A DNA stretch of 64,000 nucleotides from Polaromonas sp. (GTDB taxonomy: Bacteria > Pseudomonadota > Gammaproteobacteria > Burkholderiales > Burkholderiaceae). This document shows, in pieces, positions 7,833 through 15,114 of this stretch. The position numbers and the translations under genes were made by a program. The stretch spans positions 32,501-96,500 of the forward strand of contig PNMH01000004.1 in assembly GCA_013823505.1 (NCBI GenBank), in the 5' to 3' direction. Position 1 is the first letter of the stretch. Each line of letters begins with the position of its first letter. A model generated the notes under the pieces. That model saw only the letters and a program-made list of their open reading frames with translations, was not told where the DNA came from and did not search any database.

Positions 7833-8947
7833 GCGGCGGCTCCTTGAGCCGCAGCATGGCGTCGACTGTTGATCCAACTGCGCAGGCTCACGTTGTAGTG
7901 CCGCTTGGTCAACCACAGCATGGTCAGCACGAACACGCCGCCGTGCAGCATCAGCATGAAAGCACCCAAGCTCACCAGTCCGCCGGCCACCCAGCTCTGG
8001 CCGAGGTTGAGCAGGTTGTAATAAAACACGAACGAGAACAGCGTGAAGAAGAGGTTGCCGCCGCGGCCCGCGCGCGGATTGCCTGCGGTGGTGGCCAGGG
8101 CGATCAGCACGAAGTTGAGTGCCGTGAGCGCCATGCCGATGCGCCAGCCCAGCTCACCCAGGTTGGCCCGGTCGGGTTCGGTGATGAGCGTCAGCGTGCT
8201 GCGCGACTTCAGGGCCTGCGAACCACCTTCGGTGATGGCGCTGGATCCGATCTGGGTGCCATAGCTTTCGAATTCGCTGACTTTCAAGCCGCTGCCATCG
8301 GCGGCTGTTTCCAGGCGCTGCCCGTTGTTGAGCATCAGGAACTGCTGCTCCTTGACCCATTCGATGCGCCCGGATCGCGCGGAGGTGACGGTCTCGCGGC
8401 CGTCGTCTTCGGTGCTGGAGATGAAGATGTTGCGGCCCTCGGTGCCACCGGCCGTGTCCTTGTCGATGAAGAAGACGCGCCGCCCACTCGACGACTCCTG
8501 GAACTGCCCGGGCGCCACGCGCTCCAGATCACCGCGGCGCTCGAATCGGCTGCGCAGGTTGTCGGTCTGCTGGTTGGCCCAGGGCCAGACGAAAAACACC
8601 ATCAGCGTGATGACCACCAGGATGGGCCAGGAGAACCGCAGCACCGGACCGAGAAAGCCCCCGAGCGAGCGGCCGCTGGAGAACCAGATGATCATTTCGC
8701 TGTCGCGGTACATGCGCGAGAGCGTGAAGACAATGGCCACGAACAAGGCCAGTGTGAGGATGGTGGGCATGCGGCCGATGACGGTGTAGCCGAGCACCAG
8801 AGCAATTTCTTGAGGGTTCACGCTGCCACGCGACGCCAGCCCGAGCGTGCGGATCAGCAGCATCGTCAGCACGATGGTGAACAGCACCACCAAGGTGGCT
8901 CCGAAGCTGCGCGCCAGCTCTCTGCGGATGGAAGAATGAAATAACAT
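7829..8947 (-). CDS. lptF: LPS export permease LptF
   Basis: Seen: 372 residues. YjgP/YjgQ architecture: N-terminal segments TLVVLFTIVLTMLLIRTLG and ILTLALFVAIVFTLSR, the cytoplasmic coupling block YRDSEMIIWFSSGRS, a periplasmic beta-jellyroll (about 125-260), then three C-terminal segments (ALNFVLIALATTAG onward). RDSEM is characteristic of LptF. Known: it pairs with LptG as the transmembrane half of the LPS extractor. It is the first gene of the leftward lptF-lptG-cbiX-cysB-aminotransferase run and is divergent from pepA with only 25 bases between the starts, an arrangement common in Gram-negatives. Any promoter must lie within the pepA 5' end. Confidence 0.94.
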   Translation of the reverse strand: MLFHSSIRRELARSFGATLVVLFTIVLTMLLIRTLGLASRGSVNPQEIALVLGYTVIGRMPTILTLALFVAIVFTLSRMYRDSEMIIWFSSGRSLGGFLGPVLRFSWPILVVITLMVFFVWPWANQQTDNLRSRFERRGDLERVAPGQFQESSSGRRVFFIDKDTAGGTEGRNIFISSTEDDGRETVTSARSGRIEWVKEQQFLMLNNGQRLETAADGSGLKVSEFESYGTQIGSSAITEGGSQALKSRSTLTLITEPDRANLGELGWRIGMALTALNFVLIALATTAGNPRAGRGGNLFFTLFSFVFYYNLLNLGQSWVAGGLVSLGAFMLMLHGGVFVLTMLWLTKRHYNVSLRSWINSRRHAAAQGAAA

Positions 8948-8972
8948 CGATTGTCAAAAGGAAAACACGATT

Positions 8973-10481
8973 ATGGACTTCGAACTCAAATCCCTCAGCG
9001 CTGCACAAGCGGCCCAACTGACTGTGGACGCGCTGCTGGTACTGGTGCCCGACACGACCCCGACCATGAAGGCCGCTGACCAGGCGCTCACCCGGCTGGT
9101 GGCCCAAGCTGTGGAGCACAAGGATCTTGAGACCGGTGTGGCCAAGCTGCTGGCCTGCTACCGGCCCGAGGGCTTCAAGGCCTCGCGCGTGACGCTGGTG
9201 CGGGTGGGCGATGGCTCTGCCGCTTCGGTGCGCAAAGCCGTGTCCGCCGCCATGGGGTCACTCAAGCAACCTGGTATCCACAAGCTCGGCGTGGTGTTCA
9301 GCCTGATCGAAGCCACTGACGACGGTGTGCGTGCCGCCATGCAGGCTTGCGCCGACGCCACCTACTGCTACACCACCACCAAACCCAGCGCCAAGGCGCG
9401 AACCGTCAAGCAGATCGTTGTGGGCGTGGTCAAGGCAGCCGATGTGCAGCGCGGCTTCAACATCGGCAAGGCTCAGGTGGCGGGCGTGGAGTTCGCCAAG
9501 GAATGGGCCAACCGCCCTGCCAACCACGCCACGCCCACGATGCTGGGCGAAGCCGCGCGCAAGCTCGGCAAGCACCCAGGCTTCAAGGTGGATGTGCTCG
9601 GCCCCAAGCAGGTGGAAGCCTTGGGCATGGGCTCGTTTCTGTCGGTGGCACGCGGTTCGGTGGAGCCATTGCGCTTCATCGTCATGCACTACAACGGCGG
9701 CGCCAAGGGCAGTGCGCCCGTGGTGCTGGTGGGCAAGGGCATCACGTTCGACACCGGTGGCATCTCCATCAAACCCGCGGCCGACATGGACGAAATGAAG
9801 TTCGACATGGGTGGTGCGGCCAGCGTGCTTGGCACCTTTGCCGCACTGGCTGAACTCAAGCCCGCGATCAACGTGGTCGGTCTCATCCCCAGCTGCGAGA
9901 ACATGCCCGATGGCCAGGCCGTGAAACCCGGTGACGTGGTCACCAGCATGAGCGGGCAGACCATCGAAATCCTCAACACCGACGCCGAAGGCCGCCTCAT
10001 CCTGTGCGACGCGTTGACCTACGCTGCTCGCTTCAAACCCCGCAGCGTGGTGGACATCGCCACCCTCACCGGTGCCTGCGTGATCGCGCTCGGTGGTGTG
10101 CGCTCGGGCTTGTTCTCGGCGCGTGATGATCTGGCCCAGGCCCTGGCGAACGCTGGCGAAAAGTCGCTGGACCTGTGCTGGCGTCTGCCGCTGGACGACG
10201 AGTACGCCGAAGGCCTCAAGTCCAATTTTGCCGACATGGGCAACGTGGCCGGCCGCGCGGGTGGCGCCATCACGGCCGCCAAGTTCCTGCAGAAGTTCGC
10301 GACCGAGCTGCCTTGGGCCCATCTGGACATTGCGGGAACGGCCTGGAAGAGCGGGGCGGCCAAAGGATCCACAGGCAGGCCGGTGCCGTTGTTGCTGCAG
10401 TACCTGATCGACCAGGCCGAAGTGCCCGCCAAGGCCGCAGCGTCGACCAAGCCATCGGCTCGTCGTCCTGCCAAAGCCTGA
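8973..10481 (+). CDS. pepA: Leucyl/cytosol aminopeptidase PepA
   Basis: Seen: 502 residues, M17 family. The C-terminal catalytic domain carries the metal and active-site motifs VGKGITFDTGGISIKP (from about residue 253), EMKFDMGGAA, and the family signature NTDAEGRLIL (335-344). The N-terminal domain (about 1-165) is the less conserved DNA-binding/regulatory domain. Known: a hexameric two-metal aminopeptidase releasing N-terminal Leu and other residues; in E. coli it also acts in DNA recombination and pyrimidine regulation. The purine-rich AAAAGGAAAA before ATG 8973 supports the start. holC follows after 7 bases, so the two are likely co-transcribed. Confidence 0.95.
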   Translation: MDFELKSLSAAQAAQLTVDALLVLVPDTTPTMKAADQALTRLVAQAVEHKDLETGVAKLLACYRPEGFKASRVTLVRVGDGSAASVRKAVSAAMGSLKQPGIHKLGVVFSLIEATDDGVRAAMQACADATYCYTTTKPSAKARTVKQIVVGVVKAADVQRGFNIGKAQVAGVEFAKEWANRPANHATPTMLGEAARKLGKHPGFKVDVLGPKQVEALGMGSFLSVARGSVEPLRFIVMHYNGGAKGSAPVVLVGKGITFDTGGISIKPAADMDEMKFDMGGAASVLGTFAALAELKPAINVVGLIPSCENMPDGQAVKPGDVVTSMSGQTIEILNTDAEGRLILCDALTYAARFKPRSVVDIATLTGACVIALGGVRSGLFSARDDLAQALANAGEKSLDLCWRLPLDDEYAEGLKSNFADMGNVAGRAGGAITAAKFLQKFATELPWAHLDIAGTAWKSGAAKGSTGRPVPLLLQYLIDQAEVPAKAAASTKPSARRPAKA

Positions 10482-10488
10482 GGCCGTT

Positions 10489-10923
10489 TTGCCCGACGTC
10501 GCCTTTCATTTCAATGCACCCGACCGGCTGGGCTACGCCTGCCGCTTGCTTCGCAAGGCGTATCTGCGCAAAGCGCGGCTGTTTGTGTGGGTGGCGCCCA
10601 GCGATCTGGCCCGCCTGGACACCGCTTTGTGGACCATGGGCAACGGCGAGTTCGTCCCCCATTGCCGAGCAGACGACCCCGATCTCTTGAAGGCGCGTTC
10701 ACCCATTCAGATCGGCGATCAGTTGCCGGAAGAGCGAGGCCATTGGATCTTGGTCAACCTTCGCCACGACATGCCGGATGACCCAGCGGCCTTCAACCGA
10801 GTCATTGAAGTGGTGACGCTGGACGAGGCGGACCGCGGCCCGGCGCGGGAGCGCTGGCGCCAGTACAAGGCGCTGGGCCTGGAGCCGCAGCGGCACGACC
10901 TTCAACTTGCGCCTTCGGATTGA
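10489..10923 (+). CDS. holC: DNA polymerase III chi subunit HolC
   Basis: Seen: 144 residues: VAFHFNAPDRLGYACRLLRKAY at the start, LFVWVAPSDLARLDTALWTM, FVPHC near 56, PIQIG and HWILVNL, all features of HolC. The start is TTG at 10489, only 7 bases after the pepA stop; no in-frame ATG or GTG fits the family N-terminus better. Known: chi binds SSB and, with psi, links the clamp loader to the lagging strand. The pepA-holC order is a widely conserved arrangement, often followed by valS, which is not present here. Confidence 0.92.
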   Translation: MPDVAFHFNAPDRLGYACRLLRKAYLRKARLFVWVAPSDLARLDTALWTMGNGEFVPHCRADDPDLLKARSPIQIGDQLPEERGHWILVNLRHDMPDDPAAFNRVIEVVTLDEADRGPARERWRQYKALGLEPQRHDLQLAPSD

Positions 10924-10941
10924 CTCCGCGCAGGGGCGGAG
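10924..10941 (+). terminator. Hairpin after holC, doubtful terminator
   Basis: A perfect 6-bp inverted repeat, CTCCGC (10924-10929) and GCGGAG (10936-10941), with a 6-base loop, begins directly after the holC stop. There is no T-run after it, so it would be at most a Rho-assisted or 3'-end stabilising hairpin. The rest of the 190-base gap to the next gene shows no promoter I can defend. Confidence 0.3.
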
Positions 10942-11113
10942 CATGACAGCCGCTAATGCGACATTCGCCGCGGTGATGTTCTCTGTGAAAACCCTCGATT
11001 GAGCTTTCGCCTTGTCACGTATGTGAAATTCGCGGCTTTTTTAGAGTATCTTTATGAGCGTGATGGCAAAAGTTCCCATCGCTTAACTTTTTCAATCCTT
11101 TTTGAGGAAAACC

Positions 11114-12298
11114 ATGCAACTGAACCTGAAACTGGCCGTTCTTGCGGCGGCCGTCGCTCTTGCCGCTTGCGGCAAAAAAGAAGAAGCCGCGCCGGTCGCA
11201 GCACCCGCGGCGGCTCCTGCACCTGCAGCCCAGGTCATCAAGATTGGTCACGTCGGACCCACCAGCGGTGCGATTGCCCACCTTGGCAAGGACAATGAAA
11301 ACGGCGCCAAGATGGCGATCGAGGAACTCAACGCTGCTGGTCTGACCATCGGTGGTGCGCCCGTCAAGTTCGAATTGCTGGCCGAAGACGACGCAGCAGA
11401 TCCCAAGCAGGGCACCGCTGCCGCCACCAAACTGGTGGACGCCAAGGTCGCTGGCGTGATCGGTCACCTGAACTCGGGTACCACCATCCCAGCCTCGCAG
11501 ATCTACAACGACGCCGGCATCCCCCAGATCTCCCCATCGGCCACCAACCCCAAGTACACCCGCCAGGGCTACGCCGGCGTGTTCCGCATGGTGGCTGACG
11601 ACGTGCACCTCGGTGGCACGCTGGGCAAGTACGCTGTCGAAACGCTCAAAGCCAAAACCGTGGCCGTGATCGACGACCGCACCGCTTACGGCCAGGGCGT
11701 GGCTGACGAGTTCGAAAAAGGTGTGGCCGCTGCTGGCGGAACCGTGGTGGGCCGTGAGTTCACCAACGACAAAGCCACCGACTTCAACGCCATCCTGACC
11801 ACCCTGAAGGCCAAAAAGCCAGACGTCGTGTTCTTCGGCGGCATGGACGCCGTGGCCGGCCCGATGCTCAAGCAGATGAAGCAGCTCGGCATCAACGCCA
11901 AGTTCATGGGTGGCGACGGCATTTGCTCCAGCGAACTGCCCAAGCTGGCCGCTGACGGCATGGCCGACGACCAGGTGTATTGCGCCGAAGCGGGTGGTGT
12001 CGAAGGCGAGCAGAAAGAAGGCATGGACAAGTTCCGCGCCGACTTCAAGGCCAAGTTCGGTGCCGACGTTCAGGTGTACGCACCCTACGTGTACGACGCT
12101 GTCAAAGTCATGGCCAACGCCATGGTGACCGCTGGCTCGGCAGACCCCAAGGTCTACCTGCCCGCACTCAAGGCCACCAACTACAAAGGCGTGACCGGCA
12201 ACATCGCCTTTGACGAAAAAGGCGACATCAAGAATGGCGCCCTGACGCTCATGACCTACAAGGCCGGTGCCCGCACCACCTTGGCCGTGATCCGCTGA
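11114..12298 (+). CDS. Branched-chain amino-acid ABC transporter substrate-binding lipoprotein (LivK-like)
   Basis: Seen: 394 residues from ATG 11114, which has a good Shine-Dalgarno (TTGAGGAAA) just upstream; a TTG 12 bases earlier would destroy that spacing. A lipobox LAAC is followed by an Ala/Pro-rich linker to about residue 40, then a type I periplasmic-binding fold: IGHVGPTSG, EELNAAGLTIGG, VIGHLNSG, GIPQISPSATNP, DDRTAYGQG, DVVFFGGMDA. This is the Leu/Ile/Val-binding family (Peripla_BP_6). No permease or ATPase genes are adjacent, so it probably serves a transporter encoded elsewhere. The gene is monocistronic, with a strong terminator directly after it. Confidence 0.88.
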   Translation: MQLNLKLAVLAAAVALAACGKKEEAAPVAAPAAAPAPAAQVIKIGHVGPTSGAIAHLGKDNENGAKMAIEELNAAGLTIGGAPVKFELLAEDDAADPKQGTAAATKLVDAKVAGVIGHLNSGTTIPASQIYNDAGIPQISPSATNPKYTRQGYAGVFRMVADDVHLGGTLGKYAVETLKAKTVAVIDDRTAYGQGVADEFEKGVAAAGGTVVGREFTNDKATDFNAILTTLKAKKPDVVFFGGMDAVAGPMLKQMKQLGINAKFMGGDGICSSELPKLAADGMADDQVYCAEAGGVEGEQKEGMDKFRADFKAKFGADVQVYAPYVYDAVKVMANAMVTAGSADPKVYLPALKATNYKGVTGNIAFDEKGDIKNGALTLMTYKAGARTTLAVIR

Positions 12299-12317
12299 TC
12301 AGCGTTTCCTGGTTCAT

Positions 12318-12349
12318 TCAAAAAGGCCACCTTCGGGTGGCCTTTTTTT
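12318..12349 (+). terminator. Rho-independent terminator of the LivK-like gene
   Basis: The stem GGCCACC (12325-12331) pairs with GGTGGCC (12336-12342) around a TTCG tetraloop, flanked by an A-run on the left and seven T on the right (12343-12349). It begins about 20 bases after the stop codon. The A-run would also let it work leftward. This is the clearest terminator in the window. Confidence 0.92.
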
Positions 12350-12468
12350 CTGCGTGCGTTGCTTCAAACGGGCCGGGCGCGGCGATGTCCTACACCGGTG
12401 GTTGCAGAAGGCGGCTATGGTGATGTGCAAGGTGTACGAGCGACACTGCAACCAACAAGGACACAGGC

Positions 12469-12918
12469 ATGGACAACATCTACGAAGCCCTGAGGGAAAG
12501 CCACGAGCTGCAGCGCAGGCTGTGCCGCCAACTGGTGCGGATCAAGCCAGACGATCCACGTGCTCAGGAGGTTTTCAGCGAGCTCCGCATTGAGCTCGCA
12601 GCCCACGCAGCTGCGGAGGAGCGGTTTCTCTATGCGCCCATCCTGCTGGACGATTTGGGTCTGAAACCGTCCCGGCACGCTCTGTCTGAACACCACGAGA
12701 TCGACGAATGCGTTGAGGCCTTGGGCAAGGCCCGCAAGAAACCGGAGGCGTGGCTTGAGCTGGCCAAGAAACTCTCACACGAGGTGCACCACCATCTCAA
12801 GGAAGAAGAAACCAAATTCTTTCAGCTCTCCGGCAAGATCCTGACCGACCGGCAAAAAAGCACCTTGGCCGGGAAGTACCGGCGCGACCTCAAACGCATG
12901 CGGGCGGTTGAGGCCTGA
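12469..12918 (+). CDS. Hemerythrin HHE-domain protein
   Basis: Seen: 149 residues, predicted all-helical. Metal-ligand candidates are H12 (RESHELQ), the HAAAEERFLY block near 46-55, SEHHEIDE near 73-80 and HEVHHHLKEEETKFF near 104-118, the usual spacing for a four-helix hemerythrin/HHE di-iron bundle. The lysine-rich C-terminus (LAGKYRRDLKRMR) resembles that of other bacterial HHE proteins. AAGGACACAGG upstream supports ATG 12469. Known: such proteins bind O2 or NO or act in iron and redox stress; the specific role here is unknown. It stands alone between the LivK-like gene and tRNA-Ser. The 170 bases before it hold the preceding terminator and no clear promoter. Confidence 0.85.
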   Translation: MDNIYEALRESHELQRRLCRQLVRIKPDDPRAQEVFSELRIELAAHAAAEERFLYAPILLDDLGLKPSRHALSEHHEIDECVEALGKARKKPEAWLELAKKLSHEVHHHLKEEETKFFQLSGKILTDRQKSTLAGKYRRDLKRMRAVEA

Positions 12919-12950
12919 TCCAGGTGGCGGCTGATCAGAGGCGACGCACA

Positions 12951-12977
12951 AAAGAAAAACGGGCCGTGAGGCCCGTG
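12951..12977 (-). terminator. Terminator of the tRNA-Ser gene
   Basis: Perfect 7-bp stem ACGGGCC (12959-12965) and GGCCCGT (12970-12976) with loop GTGA. Read leftward it is followed by a T-rich run (complement of AAAGAAAAA at 12951-12959), as expected for an intrinsic terminator of the leftward tRNA transcript. Rightward only three T follow, so for the hemerythrin gene it would be weak. Confidence 0.65.
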
Positions 12978-12990
12978 TTTGCTTGATCCC

Positions 12991-13080
<90 letters not shown>

Positions 13081-13092
13081 GCGAAGCCTGCC

Positions 13093-13098
13093 ATTGTA
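13093..13098 (-). promoter_or_regulatory. -10 element of the tRNA-Ser promoter
   Basis: Read leftward, TACAAT lies 12 bases before the mature tRNA 5' end (13080), giving a transcription start near 13087. The -35 region is GC-rich and does not match consensus, so this rests on the -10 and its position. Confidence 0.5.
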
Positions 13099-13116
13099 GC
13101 AGCCTCGCGGAGCCCC

Positions 13117-13509
13117 TCAGGTGGTCGAACTGCCGTCGGCCGTCTTGTGCCATGCATGTTGTTGCAGCACCTCCAGCGAGACGTGCTGCAGGGTGGCGGC
13201 ATTCGTGCTCTCTAGCACCACGGGCGGTGCCACGCCGGCTTGCCAGGCCTCTTTCCAACGTTGCACGCACAGACACCAGCGGTCGCCGGGCTTCAGGCCG
13301 GCGAACCGCCACTCGGGCCGGGCCGTGCTCAAGTCGTTACCGCGCTCGCGAGAGAAATCCAGAAAGGATGCGGTGACGCGCGCGCACACGACATGGGTGC
13401 CGTGGTCGTCGGGGCCGGTCTCACAACAGCCGTCCCGGTAGAAGCCAGTGAGTGGATCGTAGGAGCAGGGCAGCAGTTCGCCACCCAGGACGTTGCGGGC
13501 GAGGGTCAT
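13117..13509 (-). CDS. DUF2237 family protein
   Basis: Seen: 130 residues. The pattern NVLGGELLPCSYDPLTGFYR, DGCCETGPDDHGTHVVCA, FSRERGNDLST, GLKPGDRWCLC and APPVVLE is that of the DUF2237 family, which is nearly always about 120-130 residues. Four to five conserved cysteines (C15, C28, C29, C42 and the CLC pair) could bind metal or an Fe-S cluster, but no function is established that I know of. The gene lies 26 bases downstream of the SPFH gene's stop, so it is probably the last gene of the leftward nfeD-SPFH run; there is no functional link I can infer. Confidence 0.85.
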   Translation of the reverse strand: MTLARNVLGGELLPCSYDPLTGFYRDGCCETGPDDHGTHVVCARVTASFLDFSRERGNDLSTARPEWRFAGLKPGDRWCLCVQRWKEAWQAGVAPPVVLESTNAATLQHVSLEVLQQHAWHKTADGSSTT

Positions 13510-13534
13510 GGTGTGTTCGGCAAATGCGAAGAAA

Positions 13535-14449
13535 TCAGGCGGTTTTGCTGGTGCCGACCATCTTCATGGCCGACGCAATCAGGGCGGACACCTCGGTCAT
13601 GTTGCTCGGTACGATGAGCGTGGTCGTGGCGTCGGCAGCCACCTTGCTGTAAGCGTCCACAGCACGCTCGGCCACCTTGAGCTGCACAGCCTCCTGCCCG
13701 CCCGGCTGGCGGATGGCTTCGGCCACCACACGAATGGCTTCGGCAGTGGCCTCGGCCACCGCCAGAATGGCTGAAGCCTCGCCCTGCGCGTTGTTGATTT
13801 CGGCCTGTTTCTCGCCTTCGGAGCGGGCAATGAAAGCCTCGCGCTCGCCGGTGGCGATGTTGATCTGCTCCTGGCGGCGGCCTTCGGAGGCGGCGATCAG
13901 GGCGCGCTTCTCGCGCTCGGCGGTGATCTGCGCCTGCATGGCCAGCAAGATTTCCTTGGGCGGCGTGAGGTCCTTGATCTCGTAGCGCAGCACCTTCACA
14001 CCCCAGTTCAGCGCGGCCTCATCGATGGCGTGCACCACCTGGGCATTGATGATGTCGCGCTCCTCGAAGGTCTTGTCGAGTTCCAGCTTGCCGATGACCG
14101 AGCGCAGCGAAGTCTGCGCGAGCTGGGTCACCGCGACGATGTAGTTGGACGAGCCGTAGCTGGCGCGCATCGGGTCCGTGACCTGAAAGTACAGAATGCC
14201 GTCGACCTGCAGCTGCGTGTTGTCGCGCGTGATGCAGACCTGGCTGGGCACATCGAGCGGAATCTCTTTCAGGCTGTGTTTGTAGGCCACCTTGTCGATG
14301 AAGGGCACGAGGAAGTTCAAGCCCGGCGCCAGGGCCGAGTGGTACTTGCCCAGGCGCTCCACCACCCAGGCGTTTTGCTGCGGCACCACCTTGACGGATC
14401 GGGTGACGAAGATGGCAGCGACGATGAGCAAGAGGATGGCGATTTCCAT
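13535..14449 (-). CDS. SPFH/stomatin-family membrane protease-associated protein (QmcA/paraslipin-like)
   Basis: Seen: 304 residues. One N-terminal membrane segment (EIAILLLIVAAIFVTRS) is followed by the SPFH (prohibitin/stomatin) domain, VVPQQNAWVVERLGKYH, then PGLNFLVPFIDKV, and a long charged helix at about 165-240 (QAQITAEREKRALIAASEG, GEREAFIARSEGEKQAEINNAQGEA) typical of stomatin coiled coils. Known: stomatin homologues form ring-shaped oligomers in the membrane and usually sit beside an nfeD gene. That pairing is present here: nfeD precedes it by 65 bases on the same strand. Confidence 0.9.
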   Translation of the reverse strand: MEIAILLLIVAAIFVTRSVKVVPQQNAWVVERLGKYHSALAPGLNFLVPFIDKVAYKHSLKEIPLDVPSQVCITRDNTQLQVDGILYFQVTDPMRASYGSSNYIVAVTQLAQTSLRSVIGKLELDKTFEERDIINAQVVHAIDEAALNWGVKVLRYEIKDLTPPKEILLAMQAQITAEREKRALIAASEGRRQEQINIATGEREAFIARSEGEKQAEINNAQGEASAILAVAEATAEAIRVVAEAIRQPGGQEAVQLKVAERAVDAYSKVAADATTTLIVPSNMTEVSALIASAMKMVGTSKTA

Positions 14450-14514
14450 GGCAGGCGTTTCTCGATGAAGTTGGAGAGGGGAAGGTTAGCGCAGGTGCAG
14501 CCAAGCGCCGGGGG

Positions 14515-14940
14515 TCAGACCTTGTCGACCAGAAGGCGGCTGCCGACCAGCTCGGCCACGCGATAGCTGCCGGGCGCGGGCGGGTTGCCTGGGCGGTGGA
14601 TCACGGTCCACTGCGCGCCCCGGTATTTGACGCTGGCGGTGCCGTCGGCGTTCCATTCGTCGATCTGAAGGATCTCGCCCACGTCGAGGTTCACACTGCG
14701 CAGGGCGCGCACCGATGGGTCGCTGGCGCGCCGTTTCTTCACAAAGTACCAACCCACCACCAAGGCGGAGCCGGTGATGGCGGCAACGATCAACTGACCC
14801 ACCAGCCCCAGGCCAGCGTGGGCGGCCAGAGCGCCTGCGGCCATGCCCACCGCCAGCATGAGCAGGTAAAAAGTACCGGTGAACAGTTCGAGTGCGACGG
14901 TGGAACCCGCCAACAGCCACCACAATGTGGATTCCGACAT
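14515..14940 (-). CDS. NfeD-family membrane protein
   Basis: Seen: 141 residues from ATG 14940, which has an AGGGGAG Shine-Dalgarno 5 bases upstream. The open frame runs back to 15519 but that part lies antisense to the decarboxylase start and has no family character. There are two or three membrane segments (LWWLLAGSTVALELFTGTFYL, AVGMAAGALAAHAGL, LIVAAITGSALVVGWYF), then a soluble OB-fold domain at about 78-141 (LDVGEILQIDEW, YRGAQWTVI, GSYRVAELVGSRLLV), the usual short-NfeD layout without the ClpP-like protease domain. Known: NfeD partners stomatin-family proteins in membrane quality control or raft-like domains. Confidence 0.88.
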   Translation of the reverse strand: MSESTLWWLLAGSTVALELFTGTFYLLMLAVGMAAGALAAHAGLGLVGQLIVAAITGSALVVGWYFVKKRRASDPSVRALRSVNLDVGEILQIDEWNADGTASVKYRGAQWTVIHRPGNPPAPGSYRVAELVGSRLLVDKV

Positions 14941-15114
14941 GCATGCTCCCCTGAAATGAATCGATCGCGCCAAGCCTTGGCTCGATGCGGTTGTCTGACC
15001 AATGCCACATTCTGCGGCAAATGAACGGGCGCTCCGGGAGCCTGTCTTGCGTTGTCCGTACACTTCGCGCTTTCTTTCGCCTGATGGCCGCGCCCCCTGC
15101 GGCTGGAGAACCTC

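Noticed and set aside
11012..11047. TTGTCA and TAGAGT as promoter of the LivK-like gene
   Set aside because: The spacer is 24 bases, too long for sigma70.
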